From Gonapodya prolifera JEL478 (taxonomy: Eukaryota; Monoblepharomycota; Monoblepharidomycetes; Monoblepharidales; Gonapodyaceae), in the NCBI GenBank assembly GCA_001574975.1, contig KQ965801.1, forward strand, positions 58,371 to 122,370: a DNA stretch of 64,000 nt, written 5' to 3'. Within the stretch, counting starts at the first letter, position 1; every line of letters begins with the position of its first letter. The position numbers and the translations under genes were made by a program. Positions 47,190 to 57,618 of the stretch are shown here, piece by piece. Below the pieces are notes generated by a model that saw only the letters and a program-made list of their open reading frames with translations, had not been told where the DNA came from and did not search any database.

Positions 47190-47439
47190 CGGACGGGGGA
47201 CCGGGAGAGCGCGGTGGTGAATAAAGGGCAGAGGGGGAGGGAGATCGGACGGCTGGCATGTGATAAGTTTAGCGAAAAAAGTTCCGACGGTTGAGCCGGT
47301 TGCACCAAGCACTCAGTTCGAATGATTCTATATTTCTATGTACTTTTTACCACCTACCCCTCTCACATCCTCCGCACTACACACAGAAGTCGTGCATGCT
47401 TGGGCCTTCGCTATGAATTCATTGCGAACAATAACTTGA

Positions 47440-47770
47440 CTCTTCATGATCGACGCCAACTCGAATCCTCCAGGATTCCAAAACGACACCTATGTGAGTC
47501 TCCGGTGCGTGACATTTTCGTGGCGGATGCCGAGTCTCCAAAACATCGCCAGGTTTTGTCTTGGTGAAGCCGGCCGGCAATGCTGAGTGGGCAGCGACTT
47601 TGCTTATCTCGATCGTTCTCACAACATATACAGCGCAAGCAACCAAATCTCAAAAACAACATAACAAATAGGACCCAGGTATATGGCACTTTCTTAGCAT
47701 ATGCACAGTCTCCAAAACATTGCCGTGTTTTGTCATGGTGAAGCACTGCTGGTTGGGGCGCTGTGACAGT
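47440..47770. repeat. Two imperfect tandem units of about 175 bp
   Basis: A core, agtctccaaaacat(c/t)gcc followed by gttttgtc(t/a)tggtgaagc, occurs at 47531-47568 and again at about 47707-47745. Similarity extends on both sides (acgacacctatgtg versus acccaggtatatgg). The function is unknown. The region lies between the esterase promoter and Harbinger element 2. Confidence 0.65.
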
Positions 47771-48302
47771 GCCCATCACGATTGCTCAACTTCAAATTTG
47801 CTAAAGTATAATCGTGTAAAACGGGTTGTGTAGCAGAAGCCACGAACGCAATGAGCCACAACATTATGAGAAACCTTTTCCTGAATACTGATCAGTGCAC
47901 CCAATTTAGATCAACACCTCAGTTGCAGAATGAGACCTGGAGGATGTCATGCTGCTGTGCCATGCTCCTTGTTTCAAAATATTTTATCACACATATGAGC
48001 AAGGTGGTGAATGAATCAAGCTTTTGTTGTGTGAAACCAGTTCGGAACAGCATCACTATTTCTAGCCTGCAGACTGCAGAGTTCTCTGGGCTCATGCCAA
48101 TGGGAGGAGCAAAAAGGCATGAATGCATCTCAAATGCCAGTGACATTTGGGACATTTAAGCCACAGGACAGCACATGGATAATTTCACAAGTGCACAGGA
48201 CGCAAGTGACTTGACTAACTCAAACAGGTATGTGTGTGCTAAAAGGGTATAGTGTTGCAGACGGGTCGGGTGTAGACCCGGACGTGATCCTCAAGCCAAG
48301 TA
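47771..48302. other. Low-information region left of Harbinger element 2
   Basis: About 530 bp of AT/TG-rich sequence. A 102-codon frame (47851-48159) is unlike any protein I know. A short inverted repeat, cgggtc-7 nt-gacccg, lies at about 48264-48283. Confidence 0.35.
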
Positions 48303-48305
48303 AAT

Positions 48306-48349
48306 AGAGAGTTTGCGCAAAAACAAAACTTTACCGTAAAGTTTACTGA
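48306..48349 (+). repeat. Left terminal inverted repeat of Harbinger element 2
   Basis: Matches the inverted right end with a few mismatches and one single-base gap. It contains the near-palindrome TTTACCGTAAA, a plausible transposase-binding subterminal site. Confidence 0.88.
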
Positions 48350-48432
48350 GGCACACGAGGAATTATTGAGTACATTTTAGTTTGCGCATCATAAGAAATG
48401 TACCATGCGCCGTCCCTCAATACCACACCAAT

Positions 48433-49625
48433 ATGCTGCGATACCATCCCATGGCAGTGGAAGCAGATACAGCTGAGGTGGACGAATCACTTGCTGTCCG
48501 TATCGCAGCTGTCCTTGGCCTCTTGGTGGTCTCGCCGCCGCCCTCAATCCGGAGTCTCACATTGGAACCGCTGGACCTGGAATCATTGAGCGATGCGGAT
48601 TATTTTTATCATTTCCGGTAAGGATCGATGCTCTGAGACAGTTATTTTGTTAATCTAACTTGTTCTGTGGCAGATTTAGTCGGGTGGATGTGGGCCGCCT
48701 TTGCGCCGCACTCCACATCCCCGATATCATCACAACCACCAATTGCCTCAAGCTTCCCGGAACAACAGCGTTGTGCATGCTCCTCAAGCGCCTATCGTAC
48801 CCGGGGCATCTTGGGGAGATCGCAATCTTCTTCGGTCGGGACCGCTCGCAAGTTTCGCGGATCGTCCACGAGACGGCAATTGGAATAGCGAAGCGATTTG
48901 GACACATTATGGCATGGGATGACCAGTTAATGACGCCGGAGTATCTGGAGCAGTGTTGTGCGGCTGTTCATGCCGCCGGCGCTCCGCTCCAGACTATTTT
49001 TGGGTTCATTGATGGTACTGTGCGCCCCATTGCGCGTCTGATTCGCCGTCAGGAGCTTTGGTACAATGGATGGAAGCGAACGCATGCCATCAAGTTTCAA
49101 GGGGTGCTAATTGCGGACGGAATCGTGCGGATTTCAGGGCCTTACAACAGGAAATGGCACAATTCGCGGGTTTTTCGGGAGAGTGGTCTGTCGGAAACAC
49201 TTATAAACCATGGTGAGTGATATTTTATTAGGAATCACGGTGGTTGCATGCCAATACGTGCTGCAGCACGTCTCCCAGACGGTCGGCGCATCCAATTGTA
49301 TGGGGACCCTGCCTACGGCCGGAACCCCCTTATAATTGCCCCGTTTTGCTCCGCGAGGATTACAGACGTTCAAAGGATGCACAACGCGGACATGAGTGCA
49401 GTTAGGATTGCTGTTGAGTGGTGTTTTGGGAAGGTGTTAGCTTTATTTGTGTGGGTTGACTTTAAGAAGAACCAGAAACTGCTCTTGCAGCCACTGGGAC
49501 TTTATTATAAGGTGGCAGTACTGCTTACAAACTGCCACACATGTATTTATGGCAGTCAGGTGGTGGACCTATTAAGAGTTGATCCACCACCACTTGAAAC
49601 CTACTTACGTGTAGCAAACCAGTAG
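48433..49625 (+). CDS. Harbinger DDE transposase (DDE_Tnp_4 type), intact
   Basis: Cut-and-paste transposase. Three exons (48433-48617, 48674-49212, 49267-49625) join in phases 2 and 1 to 360 codons plus stop, a normal family length. A helix-turn-helix-like part (LGEIAIFFGRDRSQVSRIVHE) precedes the catalytic core. The core has the three acidic residues in IFGFIDGTVRP, IQLYGDPAYGR and RIAVEWCFGKV, plus PLGLYYKVAVLLTNCHTC and LLRVDPPPLETYL near the end. The ATG at 48433 (MLRYHPMAVE) is the first in the frame. No stops or frameshifts were found, so the element could be active if its partner is supplied. Confidence 0.87.
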
Positions 49626-49681
49626 TAAAGCCGATTTAGATAAATTTAATCGCATTCGATCATACAAACTAAGAACAAACG

Positions 49682-50960
49682 TCATTTATGTCCATCTGCA
49701 ACTAGTTTAGTTAGTAAAGCTACTATTGCTTCGTCCTTTCTCCGCGCAGCTTCCCTGTCCTTCTCTTCACGCTCAAAACGATCCCGTTCCAGTTGCGCCT
49801 TCATCCGTTCGACTTCCAGGAACTCCTTCCTGAGCCAAACGTCCTCCTCCTGAAATCAATCCGTGTTCGCCCCTTTTTTGCTTGCCGCATCCATTAAACC
49901 CTTCAGTACGTCCACTACCTGACTTTCACCAATGTCTGCCATCCTTGGCTTGCGCCGCTTGGCCGGGATGGGGGTTGTTGCGCTTGAGCTCTCCCCGTCC
50001 GATTCCGCACCGTCTGTCACTTCCCTTCGGCGCCTCCATGTCCCGCACCTCTCCAATGATTGGGAGAGGAGGTCTGTTGATTTGATTTGACGATTCCGTA
50101 GAGCGTTCAGTCAAATCAATTGAAAATCGGAATGCCGATCGATTCCCTCACCTTGAACGTACTGCTCATCCTGTTCCGAGGCCTCCCGCCCACGTTTCCA
50201 ATCCGCTTTCTTGTTTTCTTTGTCCTGATACTACATGTATGCCAATCACGCAGTTAGTTTGCATACGATTCCCGAATCCCGCAAAACCGAACACTCACCA
50301 CGTCGTACCACTCCTCCAGTAATTGCTGCACCTCCGTAACGTCTTTGTCCACCCCCGTCAGCCTCTTGTGGTTCTCGCGGTCCTCTTTTACCCATGTCAG
50401 TGCCCGATTCAGGGCAGTGTCAATGGGTTTCCACTTGACCCCCACCCATTCCACCCCAACAGCCTCCAAATTCGCCACGATCCTCGTCTGCTTTTCCTTG
50501 ATTGTCTTCCGCGTTCCTTTCCAGTACGGCGCAACGGCGATTGCTTCCGTTAGCAAATTGCGCCACATTCCAGTTGGTTCCCCGACTTTCCCTATTAGCT
50601 TCCGAAACTGCGCAACACGGCCAACACCAGCTGGTGTATTCATAACATCTGTATTAAAAGTATGTATTCAAACAGATTCCACGTTAAAAAATGGTGAATC
50701 GGCCACAAATCATTGCATCAAACACCAACTCACTGATTGGGGCAAGCGGTCCACTGTAGACGCCCGGATTCCCTATCCCGCGCTGCGCCAACACGCCCTG
50801 TCCTTCCTCAAATGGGTTTTGACCAGCTCCTGGGGTGAAATCGGGAGGGCAGTTCGACGAAAGGGATTCGAAATCGGCCGCGATGGCAGTGTCAACACAG
50901 CGACGAGGGAGAGGTAAAACTTCACACGGGACGGTAGAACTGACCTCTGTAATCCATTCT
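49682..50960 (-). CDS. Harbinger element 2 accessory protein, with one in-frame TGA near the end
   Basis: A spliced frame on the opposite strand to the transposase. It includes an exon with NPFEEGQGVLAQRGIGNPGVY (about 50900-50738). The main exon starts VMNTPAGVGRVAQFRKLIG and runs to EEWYDVV (50651-50300). A short exon DKENKKADWKRGREASEQDE follows, then a Ser-rich exon with AKRRKPRMADIGESQVVDVL. After GANTD a TGA (49858-49856) precedes a still-open coiled-coil stretch (ERMKAQLERDRFEREEKDRE) that ends in TGA at 49684-49682. Its place and layout match the accessory gene of element 1, which also ends in a charged coiled coil. The first exon and start are not settled. The TGA may truncate the protein or be a recent mutation. 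Confidence 0.55.
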
Positions 50961-51098
50961 CTCCGATTGCGGCGCAGATTGTGAGATTCTGCATAAAATC
51001 GACGAGAAAATTGTCAAGGATATTGAATCTCCTGTGGGGCCATCCCAGGGTATATTTTCACCATCAAAATTTACTCGGGACTGCGCCACAGAGGCTCT

Positions 51099-51141
51099 AC
51101 AGTAAAATTTACGGTAAATTTTGGCTTTGCGCAAACTCTCT
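51099..51141 (-). repeat. Right terminal inverted repeat of Harbinger element 2
   Basis: Inverted counterpart of 48306-48349, ending TTTGCGCAAACTCTCT at its outer edge, followed by AAT. Confidence 0.88.
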
Positions 51142-51144
51142 AAT

Positions 51145-51764
51145 GATTGGAAATCATTGATTTATTGAAGATCTAGAAGAAACATGTAAGGTAAAGAAAA
51201 TTCAATAGCTAAGCTGAAATTGTGTGCCGTGGGGTTTGGGGGGCGGCAAAATTTGTGAAGACTGGCAAAATTCCTTCACATTTGTGACCCAGAAACTCGT
51301 ACTAGCAAGTTTTTAGAAACAAACTCCTAGCAAATACAAGTTGTTCAAATATTAGGGGTACCTCACTAAATAAAAGAGGTGAATAGGACAGGGTTAGAAA
51401 TTTAACTTTTTTAGAAAAGTGGAAACAGAACTATCCAAACAAAGCATGTAGTGCTTAGAAAGTTACAAAAAATTATTGTTCAAAACTCAAACTGCGAAAT
51501 TAGAAGTGAACTTGAAGTGGCCGGGAATTTTGCAGAATTTTGCCGAATTCAGCCAAACGAGTTGCGAATACAATATCTTCTCCATGTGGCACACAGAGCA
51601 CAAATTGATAGTGTACAAAGAAAGTTAGCAATCAAATTTGTAAGCAAGTTATTTGCTCATTTTGGACCATCTTATTCTCGCTCGGAATTTTGGTACTCCA
51701 ACTCACAAGTTGCAATTGGCCGCCCTTAACAGGACAGTCACCGAAGTTTTGATGAGGAGTCAAC
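51145..51764. other. AT-rich region with fragmentary coding traces
   Basis: About 620 bp, strongly AT-rich. An open plus-strand frame at 51451-51729 (ELEVAGNFAEFCRIQPNELR) is not recognised. It may belong to the same decayed locus as the NADPH-oxidase fragment. Confidence 0.35.
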
Positions 51765-52093
51765 TTGGGGCTGATGAATCATCAGAAAGACGATCGAATT
51801 TGCCTTATTGGAGGACATATCTCACGAACAAGAGGAGGGAGATACTATTCATTCTCTTGTTTGTTCTCTCCACCCAAGGGATATTTTTTGAGCGTTTTTA
51901 TGTTTACTACTACAACAAGGAGCATGGCGGTTTGCGGCAGATTACGGGATTTGGTGTTTCTAGTGAGCCTCCGTCTTCACTGATTACGTGCAGGGTTCCT
52001 GATTGTCATCTTAATGTGATGTCGTGCTCAGTTACCCGAGGTGCGGCTTCTGGTCAAATGTGGGCATATGCCTGGGTTCTTCTTTCAATGTAA
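51765..52093 (+). pseudogene. NADPH oxidase amino-terminal fragment (NOX/ferric reductase family)
   Basis: Reads WRTYLTNKRREILFILLF, FFERFYVYYYNKEHGGLRQ and ITGFGVS. Then comes a GTGAGC...ctcag intron, then ITRGAASGQMWAYAWVLLSM. This is the first membrane helices and the RGxA segment of fungal NADPH oxidases. After a GTAAGT donor at 52092 the expected continuation (the CRN segment, paired heme-binding histidines, FAD and NADPH domains) is not found. The gene is therefore truncated, or the rest has moved. Superoxide-generating NOX enzymes act in fungal development; this fragment cannot. Confidence 0.68.
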
Positions 52094-53912
52094 GTTTTCA
52101 CCAAAGCACGAGAAGGCACTTAAGCGTAATTTTCGCACAGAAACTAGCAAATGTTTGAAATGGAGCAAAAAAAAGAAAAGGGAAGACAAGCTTGACCCTC
52201 AAAGATGAGATTCTATCCACGTACCTTGTAACAATCTTTTAATTAAACCCAAACCCTCCCCAGCCAGTTGCTCCTGCTAGAGCAGACGCAAGCCATTTGC
52301 TTGTTGATCCCACACCACGGCGGTAAAAAAAATCTGCGGTGGATTATGTGTTGGGATGTGATTGGCATAGGAAAACAATGAAGTCGCTCCGAAAAAAAAA
52401 ATATGTCGACGATTTTCACACCTGTTCCCGATACTTTGTTTTGGACCCCGAAATATTGTAATTGGATTCTGCAGGCACGAATCCACGATGAGTCATCAAA
52501 GCTATCTTGGCAACATTTGAAGGTTTCAATCCGAATTGTAAATCTATTGAGTCCCAGAGCATGCTCCCTGAAGAAGTGAGGTGATGGCCATTGATTCCTT
52601 CTTTTCAATCAATTCTCCAAGCAAACACACCATCTGGTCTATCCCAAGTTCCGTCAGCACAAATAACTAAAATTGTAGTCGAAGCATTTATTTAAAGCAA
52701 GCCATGTCAAGAGCAGAACGGTTCTTACCATATCTCCTCGGAAAATGGTAAGTATCACAATCTCCACAGTATGGCATGCCCTGTGAGTTGTACTGAATTT
52801 CTGCTTGCCTGTCTTCGGGGACAGTCGCCTTGTAATGTTCTATAAATTCTGTGGTACTTCCACTTGATAGGGACCTGGAGGAGGTAAATCGTAAGTAATA
52901 TATTTCGGAGAGCTTTCATTGGAGCTTGAAGCGGAAACTGGATCACGAGAACCTGATGCTGAAACCTGAGAAGGACCCTTGTGTGTTCTCTCAGGACAAG
53001 TGTTTGGGGTTTGCAGGGTCCCCGCGACTTACTCCCCCTGATCCTGGAAGTTCATATGTTTGCTGATCGACCATTTCAGTCGTTGAAGTCGATTCCCGTC
53101 CGCGCCTTTCAAGCTTTCCGATGAGATGCTCTTCAGCATCTATCAATGTCCACCCACGTTGTTGTAGCCTCCGGAGAATCTTCCTGCATGCTGCGCCACA
53201 TCCGATGAACATGTCACCGGACAATTATCGCTGCTTTACGCTTTGTAATCGAGGCATCCATAGAAGCTGGCACCAAACGTGGTATGAATGTTTCTTGGAC
53301 AGCTTTGGCCTGAGGAACCATAAGATGCTGCCAATATTTCCACCCACTTCAACTTTCTATCTGTCTGTAGCTCTATTTATTTCCTAATAGCCCGTACGTC
53401 GAAAATGCAATAATTGCAGAAAATTACAGTGTGCGCCCGTGTCGAAAATAATGTGTCATTTCTTGGCATACAGAATGGGAACTGCACATAAACGACCACC
53501 CACAATACATTAATTTTGCCGACATGCCAAATCCGCTGCACGTTTAGTCTTGCTTTTCAACGCCTCCAGTAGGAAAGTTGATTGTATGAACCTATTGCGT
53601 CGCCCTTCAATGTGTGAATAACAAAAGTGAATAAAACCCCGAAACTGAACCACACTGTTGCCAAAAAGTGGCATTTCTTATTTTTAGTCACATCAATGGA
53701 AAGAATGTGAGACCAGATAGTGTCTGTAAGTACTGCATATATATACTGATGGAGTTTCGTATGTTTCCTTCAACTCTACTTTGCCTGTTAACCAAGGCTT
53801 CTGGAAGAAGCCGTTGATGAAGAGAAGCCCTTGATTTGTTACAATCAATGGAATCAACTTTGAACTTGTCTGACGATCTCAATGCTATAACAGTGACGTA
53901 AACGCAAAGATT
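52094..53912. other. AT-rich region with minus-strand coding remnants
   Basis: Between 53224 and 52690 the minus strand has broken protein-like pieces (RRLQQRGWTLIDAEEHLIGKL; VSASGSRDPVSASSSNESSP; QGMPYCGDCDTYHFPRRYG) in different frames with stops between. This looks like a decayed gene of unknown family. The rest (52100-52690, 53230-53900) shows no gene. Confidence 0.35.
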
Positions 53913-54039
53913 TTGTCCTTTGGAGACAGAAAACTGGGACCAGAGTTCATTGTTCATGACGATATCGGCTTAGAAGCGGCAAAACAGTACCAGGGGTTTT
54001 CCAGAAAGGAAAACGTTCCTTGTTTGGAAAAGTACAAAG

Positions 54040-54462
54040 ATGACACCTTCTTCTGCTTTCCTAGAATCACTCCGCCTTATAAGCACCAAGACCATTTCGT
54101 ATGTTCAGAAGCATCGTACAGACGTGTGCCCGTATGTTGGGTGCACATTTCCGGATTGTAAAGAGTGGTTTCTGCGGGAGGACATTCACGAGCATCGGGC
54201 GTTTTCGTGCAGGTCTCGGGAAACGGGGCGGCAATGTATTCATGGACCGTTCACAGTTTCCACCAGTTGGGGAAGGCAACATTTGATTTTGTGCAATGAT
54301 TCATTTGCGACGGCCAAGGATGCGGACGAACATGAGCAGGATTGCGAGTTCAATGGCTTGGGGGCCGAGGTAGATCAACTCGTTTTCGACAGGAAGGAAA
54401 AAAGGGCGCTGCGTAGAGCGCAAAGGAGGGTGGAGTCAAACCCATATTTAGTTAGGAGGTAA
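54040..54462 (+). CDS. Small Cys/His-rich protein, zinc-finger-like
   Basis: An intronless frame of 140 codons from the ATG at 54040. It contains CPYVGCTFPDCKEWF..HEHRAFSC and CIHGPF, then CNDSFATAKDADEHEQDC. These Cys/His pairs are spaced like TRAF-type or C2H2 fingers. The C-terminus is basic (RKEKRALRRAQRRVE). I recognise no exact family. It lies directly upstream of the virus-like primase-helicase block in the same AT-rich segment and orientation, so it could belong to the same foreign insertion. Coding is plausible but unproven. Confidence 0.45.
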   Translation: MTPSSAFLESLRLISTKTISYVQKHRTDVCPYVGCTFPDCKEWFLREDIHEHRAFSCRSRETGRQCIHGPFTVSTSWGRQHLILCNDSFATAKDADEHEQDCEFNGLGAEVDQLVFDRKEKRALRRAQRRVESNPYLVRR

Positions 54463-54674
54463 TAGAATAGTAAACTCGTGTTTTCGTTCAAGAAGACAGT
54501 TCTGTACGAGTTTTATGTTATTTTAAAAGTGTTCTGCGATTCTTTTTCTACGAGGTGATAGTCCATGAGTGTGTCCTTCGCAATCCACCTTCGGTGAGTT
54601 GTTTGTTTATCATGTAACAAAAACACCATCGATCAACAAATTCTTTTTTTTTCTGAGCACATCTTATCAAACAA

Positions 54675-56712
54675 ATGTCGTCGCTCAACACGGTACGATC
54701 GAATATCTACGAAAGCAACAATGTAAAACACACCCCCGGTCATTGGTATAAAACAAAGTCACAAATGGAAGAGGCGGTCGCGCCAAAATCCACTAGGCTG
54801 ACTCTCTTAATGCTTTCGCAAGATTTAAATCCGTATTTTAACAGGGAAAAGTTGGTGGAAGGACACAAAAGTTTTACTTTTGTCGATTACTCAAATACAC
54901 AATTTATCACCTCCCTGTTCAGTCGAAATTACCATTTATATGAGCTTATCGATGGAGAGAAACCTCGTTATTTTTATCTTGACCTTGATTTAAAACCAAC
55001 TTCACTCAACTATGCTGATGTGATTCTTACAATTGTGAATGTAATAGCAAAATTTAACGAACTACTGGAAAACAAAACACACGCACCGTGTGCACAATCT
55101 TTGCTTCGTGACGCGCAAATATCTCATGTCGAAAATACCCTCAACAAAAAGAGTCTTCATATCATTTTCAAAGGAATTATCATGCGAAATTATCACGAGT
55201 GTGGTCGATTTGCAGAAATCCTGAATCAACAAGAATTGTATCCAAATCAAGAGTGGAAATGCAGTCAACTGTATCATAGATAAGAGCGTGTACTCGAAAA
55301 GCCAATCGTTCAGACTACTCTATCAGTCAAAAAACCAAATGGACCCTGACAAAAAGAAAAGAGTCTTGGTTCCTTATGGGGATTCAAGTGCTGAACCACG
55401 AGTTGAAGGTGAAAGACAATGGATCGGATGTACATCGATCTAGCATTCTGTCTTTGATTAAAATTAGTCAATTATACGCAAAAGACCCTAGACAAAACTA
55501 TAATGAATTGGTTGAAATGGCAAATTCAGCAGTCTTGGATGAGTTGGATTTCTCGGGCTTTTCAAAGAACTCGTCTCTTTTTAACTTGGTTCGTTACGCT
55601 CGTGAGGATGGTAGATGTGAACCATTCAACTTGATCGATTATGACATTGTTGTCTCTCACTCACCTATGGGAAGTGGCAAAACGCACCAAATCAAAGAAG
55701 CTTTAGGTCCGAGGCTCGATGAAAAGATCTTGATTGTTTCACCCAGAAAATCGTTCAGTAGAGAAAAAGTCGGAGAATTCAACAAAATGTTTGAGTTGCC
55801 GGAAATGGGTATCCCTTTCGTAGATTACACTGATGTTGACAGTCATACGAAGATGTATGACGTAAAGAAACTCGCGATCCAATACGAGAGCTTGCAGTGA
55901 TTTTGGACGAGATAGAGTCTATACTCTATCAAGCGTCATCTACCACAAACAAAGAATACGAAACGAATTTCATGACGTTTATGTATCTTATCTCGAACGC
56001 GAAGAACACCATCATGGCCGATGCCTTTATAACAAACAGAACACTGTCTGTGTTGAGATATATTCAAAAGGCATACCACAAGTCGATCCAAGTATCCATC
56101 AACGAAGCTGTGCTGAAAAACGGTAAGAAGGTCATTGTAAAAGGGTTGGGTTGTAACCAAAGAAAGTCAACCGATTTAAAAAAACAACACATGCATGATC
56201 TACTGTCATACTTGGAAAAGGGTGAAAAGGTTGCATCTATTTATGGAAGCCGTGCCTTTAAGGACGAGGTTGTACACGAGGTCCGTCAACGCTTCAAAGA
56301 GGAAGACGGGCATGAAGTTAAAATTACGATCCAAAAACATCAGAACAAAAAATGAAATTGCTGGAGGACGTGAATAATGTGTGGTCTAACGAATCCCTCA
56401 TTTTGTTGGCCGAGACTTTGAAAATCACGGTTGGTATTTCTTATGATGCCCACGTAGACTTTTCAAGAATCATAATGTGTGTGAACGCCTCGGATGCTAT
56501 TCCGAGGGACTTTATCCAAGCTCACTACAAAATTAGAGAAACAAAGACAAAAACGGTCAACCTCTCAATCTTGGATGAATCTTCCGCAAGGGGTGTCGTA
56601 GAGTATTTGCCTCTTAGCAGAGCTTCCAGTTCCATCAACTCTCTGAACAAGATATTTGGAATTGTACAGAGCGGAGACCAAAATGTCTTTAATCTCTTGA
56701 CCTCCAAATTCA
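54675..56712 (+). pseudogene. Virus-like primase plus origin-binding helicase, frameshifted (possible endogenous large-DNA-virus remnant)
   Basis: The first part (from ATG 54675) resembles the archaeo-eukaryotic primase domain of the herpes UL52/giant-virus group. It has a YFYLDLDLK acidic motif, a KKSLHIIFKG motif with the catalytic His, and farther on an FRLLYQSK motif. The next part resembles the Herpes_ori_bp superfamily-2 helicase: Walker A SPMGSGKTHQ, ILIVSPRKSFSREKV, DEIES box, then NTIMADAFIT. Frame changes occur near 55265, 55370, 55895 and 56350, so no full protein can be made. The segment is AT-rich with no introns visible, unlike neighbouring host genes. It ends abruptly at about 56712. 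The same domain pair occurs in large DNA viruses; a plasmid or transposon origin is the alternative. Confidence 0.62.
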
Positions 56713-57385
56713 CCCCGACTCCCCCACTCCTCGTTTGGTCCTATGCATCTCCCGAAAGCTCACTCCCGCCGAAACCCGCTACTCCGCCTCGGAAATAGAG
56801 TGTCTGGCACTCTGGTGGGTCGTCAAGAAGAAGCTCCGCCCATATCTCCTCCCCCTCCCCTTCCAAGTTATCGCCGACCATCGCGCCCTCCTCTGGCTTT
56901 GGAAGTCCCGCGACCACTCCTCACGACTCTTCCGATGGTGGGAAGACCTCCGCAAATGCCAGATGACCATCTCCCATCGCCCCGGCCGCCTCCACTACCT
57001 CGCGGACTACCTCTCCCGCCATCCCGATCCCGAAGGTACTCCAGACACTGCCTCCGAGCCACGACCCACCGACGACAATTTCCCATGGCCCTCAACCACC
57101 GGCGCTCCCCCCGATGGCTTCCTCGCTTCGCAGTCTCCTGCGATTCCCATCGCTACACTCGAATCGGCAAAACGCAATGTGCCGCATCAACCTCTCGCCG
57201 CAATCGATAACTTGGAAACGCCAATCCCCTGGACTCTGGACGAGCTTATTCAATGGCTCCGCCTCACCATTATGGATCCCCATCGCCCCCATCGCCAACC
57301 TCCACCGGAACTTCCCCCTCACGCCGTCAACAACCTCCTTCGCTCCATCCCCTCCTTCTTCATCGACACGCACAAACATCAATAA
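56713..57385 (+). pseudogene. Ty3/gypsy RNase H fragment
   Basis: Starts abruptly within the RT-RNase H junction: ISRKLTPAETRYSASEIECLALWWV, IADHRALLWLW, RWWEDLRKCQMTISHRPGR and YLADYLSRHPDPEG, typical of gypsy RNase H. A Pro-rich linker follows to the stop at 57383-57385. No RT core, integrase or LTR is adjacent. Base composition switches from AT-rich to GC-rich exactly at its left edge. Confidence 0.82.
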
Positions 57386-57618
57386 TTGACGGCGCAAATA
57401 ACGCTCAAACGGCCTAAAAGGCGCACCATGTATGTCGACACTCATACGTTTGTCCTCGGTGATGTGCCGTAGTCTTCAGAAAGAGATAGTGTGCAAGGAG
57501 AACATTCGGCGGACAAAAGAAGGCGCAGCTTGTCGCATGACCGTTCCTTCATCATATCCACACGAAATGCCAATACAATGAACAAGACACCCTTACTCCG
57601 AGAATCTAAATATCCCCA
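57386..57618. other. Short spacer
   Basis: About 230 bp between the retroelement fragment and the 3' end of the next gene. Nothing is recognised. Confidence 0.4.

Larger units (their letters stand above)
48306..51141 (+). mobile_element. PIF/Harbinger-type DNA transposon, element 2 (apparently intact transposase)
   Basis: A 2,836-bp element with imperfect terminal inverted repeats of about 43 bp, flanked by AAT on both sides (48303-48305 and 51142-51144). It has the same two-gene convergent plan as element 1, and its ends begin AGAGAGTTTGCGCAA, closely similar to AGGGAGGTTGCGCAA of element 1. The transposase reads through without stops. Confidence 0.9.

Noticed and set aside
48264-48283. Short inverted repeat considered as a terminator or tRNA-like hairpin.
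   Set aside because: It is too short, has no tRNA or terminator context, and rho-independent terminators are not expected in a nuclear genome.
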